This document shows positions 1 through 7,664 of a DNA stretch of 64,000 bases, in pieces. The translations under genes were made by a program, and so were the position numbers. Location: contig NZ_KZ300476.1 in NCBI RefSeq assembly GCF_002514735.1, positions 725,872 through 789,871 of the forward strand, given 5' to 3'. How positions within the stretch are numbered: the stretch's first letter is position 1; every line of letters starts with the position of its first letter. Under the pieces are notes generated by a model. That model was not told the origin of the DNA. It saw only the letters and a program-made list of their open reading frames with translations, and ran no database searches. Source of the DNA: Sediminicola luteus. GTDB lineage: Bacteria > Bacteroidota > Bacteroidia > Flavobacteriales > Flavobacteriaceae.

Positions 1-668
1 TTTAACGGATTAGTGATGCCCACGAACCATTTTTTCCCGCTGGCCTGGGTACCCCAAGTGGTAAGGTCGCCCGAAGCATTGATGATGCCTCCTTTTACTT
101 GCTTAGACACCAAAAGTGCTTTTGCCCTGTCGGCCGCGTAGCCTTTTCCTATGGCACCAAAGCCGATTTTCATACCTTCCTTTTTCAAGAAAACAGTAAG
201 GGAATCTTTGTTAAGCTCTATATCTTGATAGTCTATCAAACGTACCGATTCACGTATGGCCTCGTCGGTTGGGGCATGGGTCATGCTGCCATCAAATTTC
301 CAAATCTTGTCCATGGAGGCGTAACTGATATCGAAGGCCCCATCGGATATTTTGGAAATCTGCTTGGCCCTTTCGATCAAATCGAACAATTCCGCATCTA
401 CCTGAACCGGATGCTTACCCGCCTGACGGTTAATTTCCGAGGTTTGCGAATTGCGGTCCCAAGACGACAACAAGGCCTCTACCCTTTCGATCTCGGCTAT
501 GGCCTCTTCGATATAAATGGTTCCTAATTCGGTCGAAGGCGCTACCACGGTAATCTCGAACCGACTTCCCATAAGTTTGACCACTTGGGAAACGGTGGTA
601 TCTATCTTTTGCTGGCCGGAAACACTTAGGGTGAACCACAGCAAGAAAAGAAAGCGATGTGACCTCAT
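1..668 (-). CDS. apbE: FAD:protein FMN transferase (ApbE family), 3' end cut by window edge
   Basis: The reverse strand is open from the ATG at 668 to the window edge, giving about 222 residues. The N-terminus is a signal peptide (about residues 1-19, basic then hydrophobic, ending SVSGQQ). It is followed by the MGS motif (33-35) that opens ApbE proteins, and later by GFGAIGKGYAADRA and GGIINASGDL, the family's FAD-binding and core regions. ApbE proteins attach FMN to threonine in extracytoplasmic flavoproteins. The ATG overlaps the stop of the upstream thioredoxin-like gene by 4 bases (ATGA), so the two are translationally coupled. The flavinylated partner is not visible in this window. The C-terminal part lies beyond base 1. 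Confidence 0.95.
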   Translation of the reverse strand, partial: MRSHRFLFLLWFTLSVSGQQKIDTTVSQVVKLMGSRFEITVVAPSTELGTIYIEEAIAEIERVEALLSSWDRNSQTSEINRQAGKHPVQVDAELFDLIERAKQISKISDGAFDISYASMDKIWKFDGSMTHAPTDEAIRESVRLIDYQDIELNKDSLTVFLKKEGMKIGFGAIGKGYAADRAKALLVSKQVKGGIINASGDLTTWGTQASGKKWFVGITNPL

Positions 669-1102
669 CTTAGAAAACTGTTTAGATGTTCTATATAGGA
701 ATCCACCTCCATTTTCTTATAGGTGGTGGTACCCAATACCCTATCGGCATCCCGCAAAATAACCACTAAGGGGAAATAGCCTTTGGGGTTATATTTTTCA
801 GCCAAAGAGGCATGTTTCTTTTGGAGATGCCCTGCTAATCGATTGGATTTCTTCCTAGGAAAATCGGCCTTGTACATTACATAATTCGACTTGGCATAGG
901 TCTCGAACGAGGCATTGACCCAAATTTCCTTCTCGAGTCGAATACAAGGCGCACACCAATCAGAACCCGCAAACACCAAAATCAATGGCTTGTTTTGGTC
1001 TGCGGCCAATTTCATAGCTTGGTCAAAATCATTTTCCCAGACTTGCGCAGTGGCCAGCCCACAAAAAAGCAGTAAAACGACAAATACTAATCGCCTCAAC
1101 AT
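665..1102 (-). CDS. Secreted thioredoxin-fold protein (WCAPC)
   Basis: A 145-residue protein with a cleavable signal peptide (1-20, ending GLATAQ) and a thioredoxin-like domain carrying WCAPC (redox cysteines 50 and 53) after a typical LILVFAGSD strand. This active site suits a periplasmic thiol-disulfide reductase, like those that keep haem or iron-sulfur proteins reduced. I chose the ATG at 1102. A TTG at 1111 would extend the frame by three codons into the Rieske gene. The ATG follows the Rieske stop by one base and the stop overlaps the apbE start, so the three genes form one tightly packed operon. The substrate is unknown. Confidence 0.88.
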   Translation of the reverse strand: MLRRLVFVVLLLFCGLATAQVWENDFDQAMKLAADQNKPLILVFAGSDWCAPCIRLEKEIWVNASFETYAKSNYVMYKADFPRKKSNRLAGHLQKKHASLAEKYNPKGYFPLVVILRDADRVLGTTTYKKMEVDSYIEHLNSFLR

Positions 1103-1103
1103 C

Positions 1104-1541
1104 TTATTCAAATATGCGTAATGTGGTACCGTTAACTTCGGTCTTGAAAATCTTTAAGGGATTGGAGGTAATACTATTCAAGGGTGTACCGGTTAAACTA
1201 AATCTGGCCCCATGGGTACTACATCTGAAAATATCGTCAGTGGCATTATAGGCCACGCCATCGGTCTGTTGATGACTACAAATTTGACTGGCGGCCACAT
1301 AATCGCCACTCAGATTTTTAGCCACCACCACTTCATTTTTAATAATAAAAGAACCGTTGGCCGCAATTTGCTGTCCTTCGGAAGATTGGAGATCTATCGT
1401 AAAATCTATACCAGACGGTACTGTTTTGCCTCCACCTTCTTCGCCTTCCCCACTATCGGATGAACAACCATGTAGGCAAGGAAACGTAAGCGCGAAAGCC
1501 GCACCCGCCCCCAAGGTTTTGAGAAATTCGTTTCGTTCCAT
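1104..1541 (-). CDS. Rieske-type [2Fe-2S] lipoprotein
   Basis: A 145-residue protein with a Rieske cluster motif: CSH (C88, H90) and CSTHGARF (C107, H110). The cysteine that forms the disulfide in cytochrome bc1 Rieske proteins is missing, so this is closer to the Rieske ferredoxin type. The N-terminus, with RNEFLK before a hydrophobic stretch, resembles a Tat signal with only one arginine. LHGC (C26) is a plausible lipobox, placing the protein outside the cytoplasmic membrane. The ATG at 1541 is preferred over a TTG five codons upstream. As first gene of an operon with a thioredoxin and ApbE, it probably belongs to an extracytoplasmic electron-transfer chain. Confidence 0.88.
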   Translation of the reverse strand: MERNEFLKTLGAGAAFALTFPCLHGCSSDSGEGEEGGGKTVPSGIDFTIDLQSSEGQQIAANGSFIIKNEVVVAKNLSGDYVAASQICSHQQTDGVAYNATDDIFRCSTHGARFSLTGTPLNSITSNPLKIFKTEVNGTTLRIFE

Positions 1542-1639
1542 AGCAATGTTTACCAAATTAAACGGCTTAGACGGACAGTTCGTATAAAAACCCGACCAGC
1601 AGCACCGTTAAAATAGGTTAAAATTCCTACAGCTTCATG

Positions 1640-2818
1640 TTATTCGTAGTTAAAGGTGCCATTGGGGCCTGAAATAGTCAGTTTTTTGGAATTGGAAGGT
1701 TCTACCCTTCCCACAATCTGGGCATCTACCTCAAAAGAGGCCGCGATTGCGATCAAATCAGCTGCGATTTCCTCAGGCACGTACATTTCCAAGCGGTGTC
1801 CGCAATTAAATACCTGATACATCTCTTTCCAGTCGGTACCCGATTGTTCTTGGATCAACTGGAACAAAGGTGGTACCGGAAACAGGTTGTCTTTAACGAC
1901 ATGCAGGTTTTCAATAAAATGAAGGATTTTCGTCTGGGCCCCACCACTGCAATGCACCATACCATGAATTTGGTCCGAGCCGTATTTCGCCAACACCTTT
2001 TTTACGATCGGCGCATACGTTCGGGTAGGCGAAAGCACCAATTTACCAGCGTCCAAGGGGCTGTCGGTCGCTTCGGTAAGGGAAAGTTTTCCGGAATAGA
2101 CCAACTCTTCCGGTACTTCGGGATCAAAACTTTCCGGGTATTTTTCGGCCAAGCCCTTGTGGAATACATCGTGACGGGCCGAGGTTAGCCCGTTACTACC
2201 CATACCACCGTTATATTCCGATTCATAGGTTGCTTTTCCGAAGGAGGCAAACCCAACGATTACATCCCCGGCTTTAATATTGGCATTATCGATCACTTTA
2301 TCGCGACGCATACGTGCCGTAACGGTAGAATCGACGATTATAGTCCGTACCAAATCACCCACATCGGCTGTTTCACCTCCCGTTGAACGAATGGTTACCC
2401 CATGTTGGGCCAGGTCTTGGATCAATTCTTCCGAACCATTGATAATGGCCGAAATTACGGCTCCGGGGACTTTATTTTTATTCCTCCCTATGGTTGAAGA
2501 CAACATAATATCGTCTACGGCCCCCACACAGATCAAATCGTCTATGTTCATAATCAAGGCATCTTGGGCGATTCCCTTCCAGACCGAAAGATCGCCGGTC
2601 TCTTTCCAATACATATAGGCCAGAGACGATTTGGTCCCGGCCCCATCGGCATGCATGACCAAACAATAATCGGGATCTTGGGTAAGGTAATCGGGCACGA
2701 TCTTACAAAATGCCTTTGGGAATAGGCCTTTATCGATGTTTTTGATGGCATTATGCACATCTTCCTTTGCCGCGGAAACCCCACGTTTACTATACCTTTC
2801 GCTCGTATTGGATGCCAT
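1640..2818 (-). CDS. purM: Phosphoribosylformylglycinamidine cyclo-ligase (AIR synthetase)
   Basis: Makes aminoimidazole ribotide from FGAM with ATP, the fifth step of purine synthesis, in the cytoplasm. The 392-residue protein has the DGAGTKSS nucleotide-binding motif (58-65) and the STGGETADVGDLV segment typical of PurM, and its length matches the Bacteroidota form, which is longer than the ~345-residue enterobacterial one. The start is the ATG at 2818 (MASNTSERY). An in-frame TTG at 2875 would add 19 residues that do not look like PurM. The gene stands alone between two operons on the same strand. Confidence 0.95.
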   Translation of the reverse strand: MASNTSERYSKRGVSAAKEDVHNAIKNIDKGLFPKAFCKIVPDYLTQDPDYCLVMHADGAGTKSSLAYMYWKETGDLSVWKGIAQDALIMNIDDLICVGAVDDIMLSSTIGRNKNKVPGAVISAIINGSEELIQDLAQHGVTIRSTGGETADVGDLVRTIIVDSTVTARMRRDKVIDNANIKAGDVIVGFASFGKATYESEYNGGMGSNGLTSARHDVFHKGLAEKYPESFDPEVPEELVYSGKLSLTEATDSPLDAGKLVLSPTRTYAPIVKKVLAKYGSDQIHGMVHCSGGAQTKILHFIENLHVVKDNLFPVPPLFQLIQEQSGTDWKEMYQVFNCGHRLEMYVPEEIAADLIAIAASFEVDAQIVGRVEPSNSKKLTISGPNGTFNYE

Positions 2819-2951
2819 AGGATGGATTTTGGGCAAAAATAAGGAAATACATCTAGCCCCGGGCCACAACCTCAAAATTTGATTTTACCAGTAAGAAACA
2901 AATTAATCAGAATCGTGTATACTCTTGACAACTTGACATACATATCCTTAA

Positions 2952-2989
2952 ATAAAAGAAGGGCCAACGACCGAAACCGCAGACCCTTC
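2952..2989 (-). terminator. Rho-independent terminator of the curli operon
   Basis: On the reverse strand GAAGGGTC (2982-2989) pairs with GGCCCTTC (2958-2965), one G-U pair included. An A-rich stretch on the + strand gives the T tract at 2952-2957. It lies about 20 bases after the stop of the last gene of the curli operon. Confidence 0.7.
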
Positions 2990-3008
2990 AACCCCGAAAA
3001 ATTAAAGT

Positions 3009-4523
3009 TTAGTGCCATTCGATCATTATACCATCTATAAAATATTTGGTACGTTGATCTATTTCATTGTATCCCGTTATATAAATATCTTTTTTCGACA
3101 CCCCATCATTCGAAGTGCTTATATAAATAACCGCTCCATCGTCTGGGGCATATTTAACATCTAAATCATTGTAACCTGCGGGTTTTTTAGTTAAAATTTC
3201 CCGCCGCGCCGATGTGGCAAGTTCAAACTCAAATATTCGAGCATCTAGCTGTCTATAGGCATCATTCTCATTGGCAGAAACATCGTAGGTAAAGAGCACC
3301 CTATTGCCATCTGCAGCATAATCTATACCTCCAATGGCACCAGGAAGCCCTTCTTGTACCATGTGTTTTTGTGATCCATCTGCCGGATCGATAACATACA
3401 ATTTCGCAGCATAACCAAACTGGTCATTGGTTTTAAGGGCGATAAAGGAATTTACTGGATTCACGGCCACCTCGGAAATAAACTCCGTTGCTGGCGCCGC
3501 ATAGACCAATGTGTTCCCTGTACCATCCGACTTGATACGGTATAACTTATTGAATTGAGGATAGTAGATATGTTCCCCATTAGAGGTCCAGCAATATTCC
3601 AATTCTTCTGGACGGAAGCCTAGTATGGGTTGGGCCGATGTAATCTGGACCAAATCAGTGCCTTTGGCATCCATACTAAAAACGTGGGTTTCGGCCCCAA
3701 CGGTACGCAGAAAAGCAATCCGGTCATTTTTTGGGTTCTTTTTCGGTCTAAAACTATTTTGCCCTATATCGGTAAGCCGTACCTCGTTTGTGTTTTCTTG
3801 AGCGTTTTCCGCTAAGGGCATACCGGAAAAAATCACATTATTACCGTCTAGGTTACGAACATATAAAAACCGATTATCTACTGGGTTTAACGTAGAGAAA
3901 CCAGAAAGTTCACTACTGACCTCATCATTTATGCCGTCGGAAACGGTCACCTGCCAAAAATAATTGGCGCCAATATCTAGATAATCAACACTTAAAATAG
4001 TGTCGGTCAATTTGGTGAAGGTTTCGATCTCATTGGTGAGTCCGTTCCTCAATTCTAAGGTATACAGGGTTTCATCATCATCGTTTTTTGAAGAAGACCA
4101 ACTAAATTGAACGGGACTTTGGATACTTTTTGCCCCATCTGCCGGAAATAGAAGCCGAGGTACTTCTGGCACTTTGTTATCGACATTCTCATTTTGCATT
4201 TCAATTACGGCGTTTACCGTTTTGTCGGCCACCACCTTCGCCGCTTCAAAGGCCGTTTTATAGCCATCCAAATCGGCCTGTACAGAGTATTCCCCTACCT
4301 CAACCTCTGCTAAGGTATAATTGCCATCAACATCGGTAAAGACGGTATTGGTTACCGGATTGGTTGTAACTTTGACATTCTCCAAAGGAGTGTTCTCCCC
4401 TTCTAACACCACTTTTCCGGTTATGGTACCCAATTCTCCTTGCCCTATGGTATCTTCTTCGCAGGCCCATAATATAAAGACCATCAAAAAAATCGTTAGT
4501 ATTTTATTATTCTTATGCTTCAT
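3009..4523 (-). CDS. Lipoprotein with carboxypeptidase-regulatory-like and TolB-like propeller domains
   Basis: A 504-residue lipoprotein (lipobox LWAC, C21). Residues about 33-112 form a carboxypeptidase-regulatory-like beta sandwich (GTITGKVVLEGENTPLENV, then TDVDGNYTLAEVEVGEYSV). About 118-212 is a fibronectin-III-like region (FSWSSSKNDDDETLYTLEL). From about 215 to the end come TolB/PD40-like blades (RPKKNPKNDRIAF, GGIDYAADGNRVLFTYD, DVKYAPDDGAVIYIST). The gene starts one base after the csgG stop and shares the terminator, so it is the last gene of the curli operon. It has no counterpart in the enterobacterial curli locus. I infer a surface or periplasmic role in fibre assembly or anchoring; no catalytic motif is visible. 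Confidence 0.8.
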   Translation of the reverse strand: MKHKNNKILTIFLMVFILWACEEDTIGQGELGTITGKVVLEGENTPLENVKVTTNPVTNTVFTDVDGNYTLAEVEVGEYSVQADLDGYKTAFEAAKVVADKTVNAVIEMQNENVDNKVPEVPRLLFPADGAKSIQSPVQFSWSSSKNDDDETLYTLELRNGLTNEIETFTKLTDTILSVDYLDIGANYFWQVTVSDGINDEVSSELSGFSTLNPVDNRFLYVRNLDGNNVIFSGMPLAENAQENTNEVRLTDIGQNSFRPKKNPKNDRIAFLRTVGAETHVFSMDAKGTDLVQITSAQPILGFRPEELEYCWTSNGEHIYYPQFNKLYRIKSDGTGNTLVYAAPATEFISEVAVNPVNSFIALKTNDQFGYAAKLYVIDPADGSQKHMVQEGLPGAIGGIDYAADGNRVLFTYDVSANENDAYRQLDARIFEFELATSARREILTKKPAGYNDLDVKYAPDDGAVIYISTSNDGVSKKDIYITGYNEIDQRTKYFIDGIMIEWH

Positions 4524-4524
4524 T

Positions 4525-5910
4525 TTATCGACCTAATTTAAAGTTCAGACCTAACCCGAAATTGTAATAGAAATCTTTTCGTTTACCTTGAACTATATGT
4601 TCCAAGGCATCGGAATTGGTAAAGTTGTCTTCGGCATACAAGCGTAGGCCCATACTATTGTTGATTCTGAATTTTAGACCAACCCCTATTTGAAATTTAA
4701 AGGTAGATTTAGATATATCTAATTCTTCAGGAGGTTCGTGTAATGCCGTAAAGTACCCACCACCACCATAGAAATAAGGAGTTATACCGTCATAAGGCAG
4801 TATATGCAGTACCAAATTCAAATCTGCATTCATATATTCTTCGTAAAAAGATTTACCTCCAACCATATAAGAATAGCCTGTATTGAAATTAACCAAGAGG
4901 TAATCGGTCAGATTCCGGGTATAGCCCAGTCGCCCCCCGACACCGATATCTTTTTTACTGAAATCGCCGTTGAGGACCGGACCATTGATATCCATTTCCA
5001 ACACCCCTTTATTCGCTATTGCATGCTTAGGCCTATTATACAAACCTTTTATCTCTTCTTCTTGTTTCTCGGCCTTGTAGTCTTTAACCAATCTTTCATC
5101 TAATCGTGCGCCATCTTTGGTTTTCCAAAGCCCTTCCTCAATGCCTTCGATGATAAGCCCTTCTACAGCCTTTTCTATAGCCTCTTTCATGGCCAATTGA
5201 ATGGGCTCATTTTTGGTAAAACCCGTCTCAACCTCCAACAGACGTTTAAAGCTTACATACTTAAACAAACTGGCATCTAGGGCTTGGGACAAAATGGTCT
5301 TAGAAACATAAACCGTCTTAAGAATCTTACCATTTGAGGTTGATACGGCCCTGAGATAAATCGATAAACGATCTTGACGATACTGGGTAGAAGCCCCTAA
5401 ACCAAAATAACGGGCACCAGCCCCACCAGTAATAATATTCGAATCATATGAAACCACCCCACCCTCTAGCAATATACCAGCAAACAACAGTGGAGGTAGC
5501 TGTGGTTGATTGGGTTGGTCTTGTCGTCTGTACTCATCGCGGGTGGAACGGATAATATTCCGTTCATTCAACAAATTCCCTAAATTCTCGCGTTCTATCG
5601 GGGTAAACCATTTTGAATCTTCCAGCGCCTTGATCAACATCGTAGTTGCCCCTTGTGGTATGGCCGTACTAAAGGTACTACCTGCCTGAACATTCTTGTA
5701 CTGCCCTGTCTGGTCCTTAAAATTGTATACCCCCACCACAACTGGTTTATCGGGCAAAGGAAACTCGCGAAGTACATCTGTGGTATTGTCCGATTTTTCG
5801 CCAATACGTGCAGCCTCCGGCCCCAATGGTTGATTAAAATAAGTACCGCAAGATACCAGCAAAAGTATTCCTAGGGAAATAAGTCCCTTACCTACAAATC
5901 TCGTATTCAT
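4525..5910 (-). CDS. csgG: CsgG-like curli secretion channel with C-terminal beta-barrel domain
   Basis: CsgG forms the nonameric outer-membrane channel that exports curli subunits. The 461-residue protein has a lipobox (LVSC, C21) and a CsgG domain over about 25-265, including VVVGVYNFKDQTGQYK and the STAIPQGATTMLIKALEDSKWFTPIERENL block. The Escherichia coli protein is 277 residues. Here a charged linker (about 265-300) leads to about 160 residues of alternating beta strands rich in aromatic and glycine residues, ending FGLGLNFKLGR, like a small outer-membrane barrel. It sits between csgF and the propeller lipoprotein with gaps of 6 and 1 bases. The function of the extra domain is unknown. 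Confidence 0.93.
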   Translation of the reverse strand: MNTRFVGKGLISLGILLLVSCGTYFNQPLGPEAARIGEKSDNTTDVLREFPLPDKPVVVGVYNFKDQTGQYKNVQAGSTFSTAIPQGATTMLIKALEDSKWFTPIERENLGNLLNERNIIRSTRDEYRRQDQPNQPQLPPLLFAGILLEGGVVSYDSNIITGGAGARYFGLGASTQYRQDRLSIYLRAVSTSNGKILKTVYVSKTILSQALDASLFKYVSFKRLLEVETGFTKNEPIQLAMKEAIEKAVEGLIIEGIEEGLWKTKDGARLDERLVKDYKAEKQEEEIKGLYNRPKHAIANKGVLEMDINGPVLNGDFSKKDIGVGGRLGYTRNLTDYLLVNFNTGYSYMVGGKSFYEEYMNADLNLVLHILPYDGITPYFYGGGGYFTALHEPPEELDISKSTFKFQIGVGLKFRINNSMGLRLYAEDNFTNSDALEHIVQGKRKDFYYNFGLGLNFKLGR

Positions 5911-5916
5911 GCTACA

Positions 5917-6315
5917 TTATTTTGGGACTATTATTTGGGTCTGTTCACCGGTATTGGTATCGAGAATATTGATCAACAAGCCTTCAGGGGTATCGAATAT
6001 TTCCAACGAAAGCGTTCCTATGGTAAAGGTACCGGGCTGTAGCCCATCGCCTAACTGACTGTTAAATACACTACGGGTCAATTGACCTAGCAATTGCCTG
6101 TTCAAATCTTCTTGAAATTTTTCCAGTTCCGTTTGTTCCTCTTCTTGGGCATTGGGGTCCCCGAAGGTGTTTTGGGCGTTTGCCGAGCTTAAAAGCCATT
6201 GGTAATTAAAGGTATTGCCCCCAAAATTTGGGTTTTTAGGGGTATACACCAATTGTTGTCCATAAGAGGCATACGCCATTCCTACGAATAACATGGTCAA
6301 AAGTAATTTTTTCAT
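5917..6315 (-). CDS. csgF: Curli assembly protein CsgF
   Basis: CsgF is exported through CsgG and couples secretion to surface nucleation. The 132-residue protein has a signal peptide (1-19, ending ASYGQQ). The conserved CsgF N-terminal stretch LVYTPKNPNFGGNTFNYQWL is followed by SSANAQN, the segment that in E. coli CsgF plugs into the CsgG pore (FRNPNFGGNP...). The C-terminal half (DGLQPGTFTIGTLSLEIFDT) is beta rich. Between the conserved segment and the beta region is a short glutamate/glutamine-rich helix. The gene lies between csgE and csgG in the same operon. Confidence 0.95.
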   Translation of the reverse strand: MKKLLLTMLFVGMAYASYGQQLVYTPKNPNFGGNTFNYQWLLSSANAQNTFGDPNAQEEEQTELEKFQEDLNRQLLGQLTRSVFNSQLGDGLQPGTFTIGTLSLEIFDTPEGLLINILDTNTGEQTQIIVPK

Positions 6316-6354
6316 TTTCGGGTTGTGCTATATGGTTAACTGGTACGTATTAAA

Positions 6355-7122
6355 CTAGTACCGCTTTGGCCCGCTAGCAACGGACGCTTTTTTTTTGTAA
6401 AACATGTTTACCCTAAAGAGTGCCTGCTCTAACATTTGCTCCATATAGGCACGTCTTGGGTTAACTATAAACTTAAATATCAGTTCTTGATCGGATTTGA
6501 TTTCTATTTGGGTAGTGTTTCCGAAAGATATTCCTTCCTCTATTTTCAGAATACCGGTTCCGTTAATCCCCCTAAGTCTGTATTTAGAATAAAAATCGGT
6601 ATAAAACTCCCTACCCAATTTAGTCTTAGTGTCTTCAACCACCATGCCTCTTAGGAAAATGCCGTCTTTCTGCTTTTCAGCTTTTTGACTGGCATCGATT
6701 ACCTGACCATCTACCCGTACTGGGTTTAGTCCTTCTTCTCCTTCATAACCATTGATCAGACGCCTGTTTTTGGCAACGAGTTCTTCTTCCTCATAGACTA
6801 ACAACAGCACAATGACTCGTTCGTTCTCCTCAATTTGAATACGCTGGACACTAATTTCCCGCTTCTCTCCCGCCATTAGAACAAACCTGCCTTCTTGTTT
6901 AGAATTTGATTTATCTGAAGTACCCTTAATATTTTTATGGGTGGAGAACACATACCGTAAACTATGATTAACTAATTCATTGTTAGTCACCGTGGCAGTA
7001 AAAACAGCAAAACCATTTTCCTCCTTGGTATTGATATCAGCGGCTATGGAATTTGTTTCTTGTGCATAGAAGCCCTGAACCACTACACAAAACCATACCA
7101 TTAACGAATAACGGCCAATCAC
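6355..7122 (-). CDS. csgE: CsgE-like curli secretion chaperone with extra N-terminal beta domain
   Basis: Residues about 154-242 match the CsgE family: IFLRGMVVEDTKTKLGREFY, then DFYSKYRL, a central beta stretch, and QELIFKFIVNPRR before a C-terminal helix. CsgE gates the CsgG channel on the periplasmic side. The protein is 255 residues, about twice the E. coli length (129). The extra residues 22-122 look like a beta sandwich (alternating strands, EGRFVLMAGEKREISVQRI), resembling the CsgC/CsgH family of amyloid inhibitors; that resemblance is my inference. The start is a GTG at 7122, since the ATG at 7101 would remove the charged n-region of the signal peptide. The gap to the csgB-like gene is 3 bases. 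Confidence 0.85.
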   Translation of the reverse strand: MIGRYSLMVWFCVVVQGFYAQETNSIAADINTKEENGFAVFTATVTNNELVNHSLRYVFSTHKNIKGTSDKSNSKQEGRFVLMAGEKREISVQRIQIEENERVIVLLLVYEEEELVAKNRRLINGYEGEEGLNPVRVDGQVIDASQKAEKQKDGIFLRGMVVEDTKTKLGREFYTDFYSKYRLRGINGTGILKIEEGISFGNTTQIEIKSDQELIFKFIVNPRRAYMEQMLEQALFRVNMFYKKKASVASGPKRY

Positions 7123-7125
7123 AAA

Positions 7126-7608
7126 TCAATTAAAATTACGGATTACCACACTTTGCGACTCCCCTGACATCTTGATCTTTAATCCATCTGACAGACTATT
7201 ACGGTTGTGTATAATCAATTGTTGACCGGACCCCTCTTGGAGTAACTGGGTCTCGATAATTTGACTAGGGTTATTCATATATTCGCTAAAACGGTGCTGA
7301 TTACCAATCTGAACAAACAATCCGTTATATGATCGGGCCACTACATTTAAGGCAAACTGATTATCAGCGCCTTTCTGTAATACGGTAATATTACTCTTAT
7401 CCGTATCGGTAGTAACCTGAACCGTACTATTTTGACCTATCTGTTCTATATAAGTCTCATTGAAATATCCAGTGGATGGTTTTGCCGATGTAGGAACAAT
7501 GGTCTCGAAAATATCCAATTCGGCCAAATCCTCGATACTATTGATCTCGACTTGGGCCAATCCCAGAGTACAGCAAAGAAACAGAATAAATACAAACCTA
7601 ATTCTCAT
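7126..7608 (-). CDS. csgB: Minor curlin-like protein (CsgB-like nucleator)
   Basis: A 160-residue secreted protein (signal peptide ending LGLAQ) with degenerate curlin repeats: YIEQIGQNSTVQV, ITVLQKGADNQFALNV, LFVQIGNQHRF and LLQEGSGQQLIIHN, each with the Q-x-G-x-x-N/Q core. The repeats are less regular than in the neighbouring major subunit, and the C-terminus is basic and beta rich, as in nucleator subunits. About 30 residues after the signal (residues 20-48) carry no repeat. It follows the csgA-like gene across a hairpin that could lower its expression relative to the fibre subunit. Assignment as nucleator rather than a second fibre subunit is by position and repeat irregularity. Confidence 0.82.
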   Translation of the reverse strand: MRIRFVFILFLCCTLGLAQVEINSIEDLAELDIFETIVPTSAKPSTGYFNETYIEQIGQNSTVQVTTDTDKSNITVLQKGADNQFALNVVARSYNGLFVQIGNQHRFSEYMNNPSQIIETQLLQEGSGQQLIIHNRNSLSDGLKIKMSGESQSVVIRNFN

Positions 7609-7620
7609 AATAATTCAATA

Positions 7621-7652
7621 AAAAAAGAGCTACCTTCGACAAAAAGGTAGCC
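7621..7652 (-). terminator. Intra-operon hairpin after the csgA-like gene
   Basis: GCTACCTT (7629-7636) pairs with AAGGTAGC (7644-7651) around a 7-base loop, and the reverse strand then runs into six T (7621-7626). It sits between the major fibre gene and the rest of the operon and probably terminates a fraction of transcripts. Confidence 0.7.
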
Positions 7653-7664
7653 CTTTAAATTATT

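Noticed and set aside
99-527. Rightward open frame of 142 codons
   Set aside because: It lies antisense to the ApbE gene, whose motifs are unambiguous.
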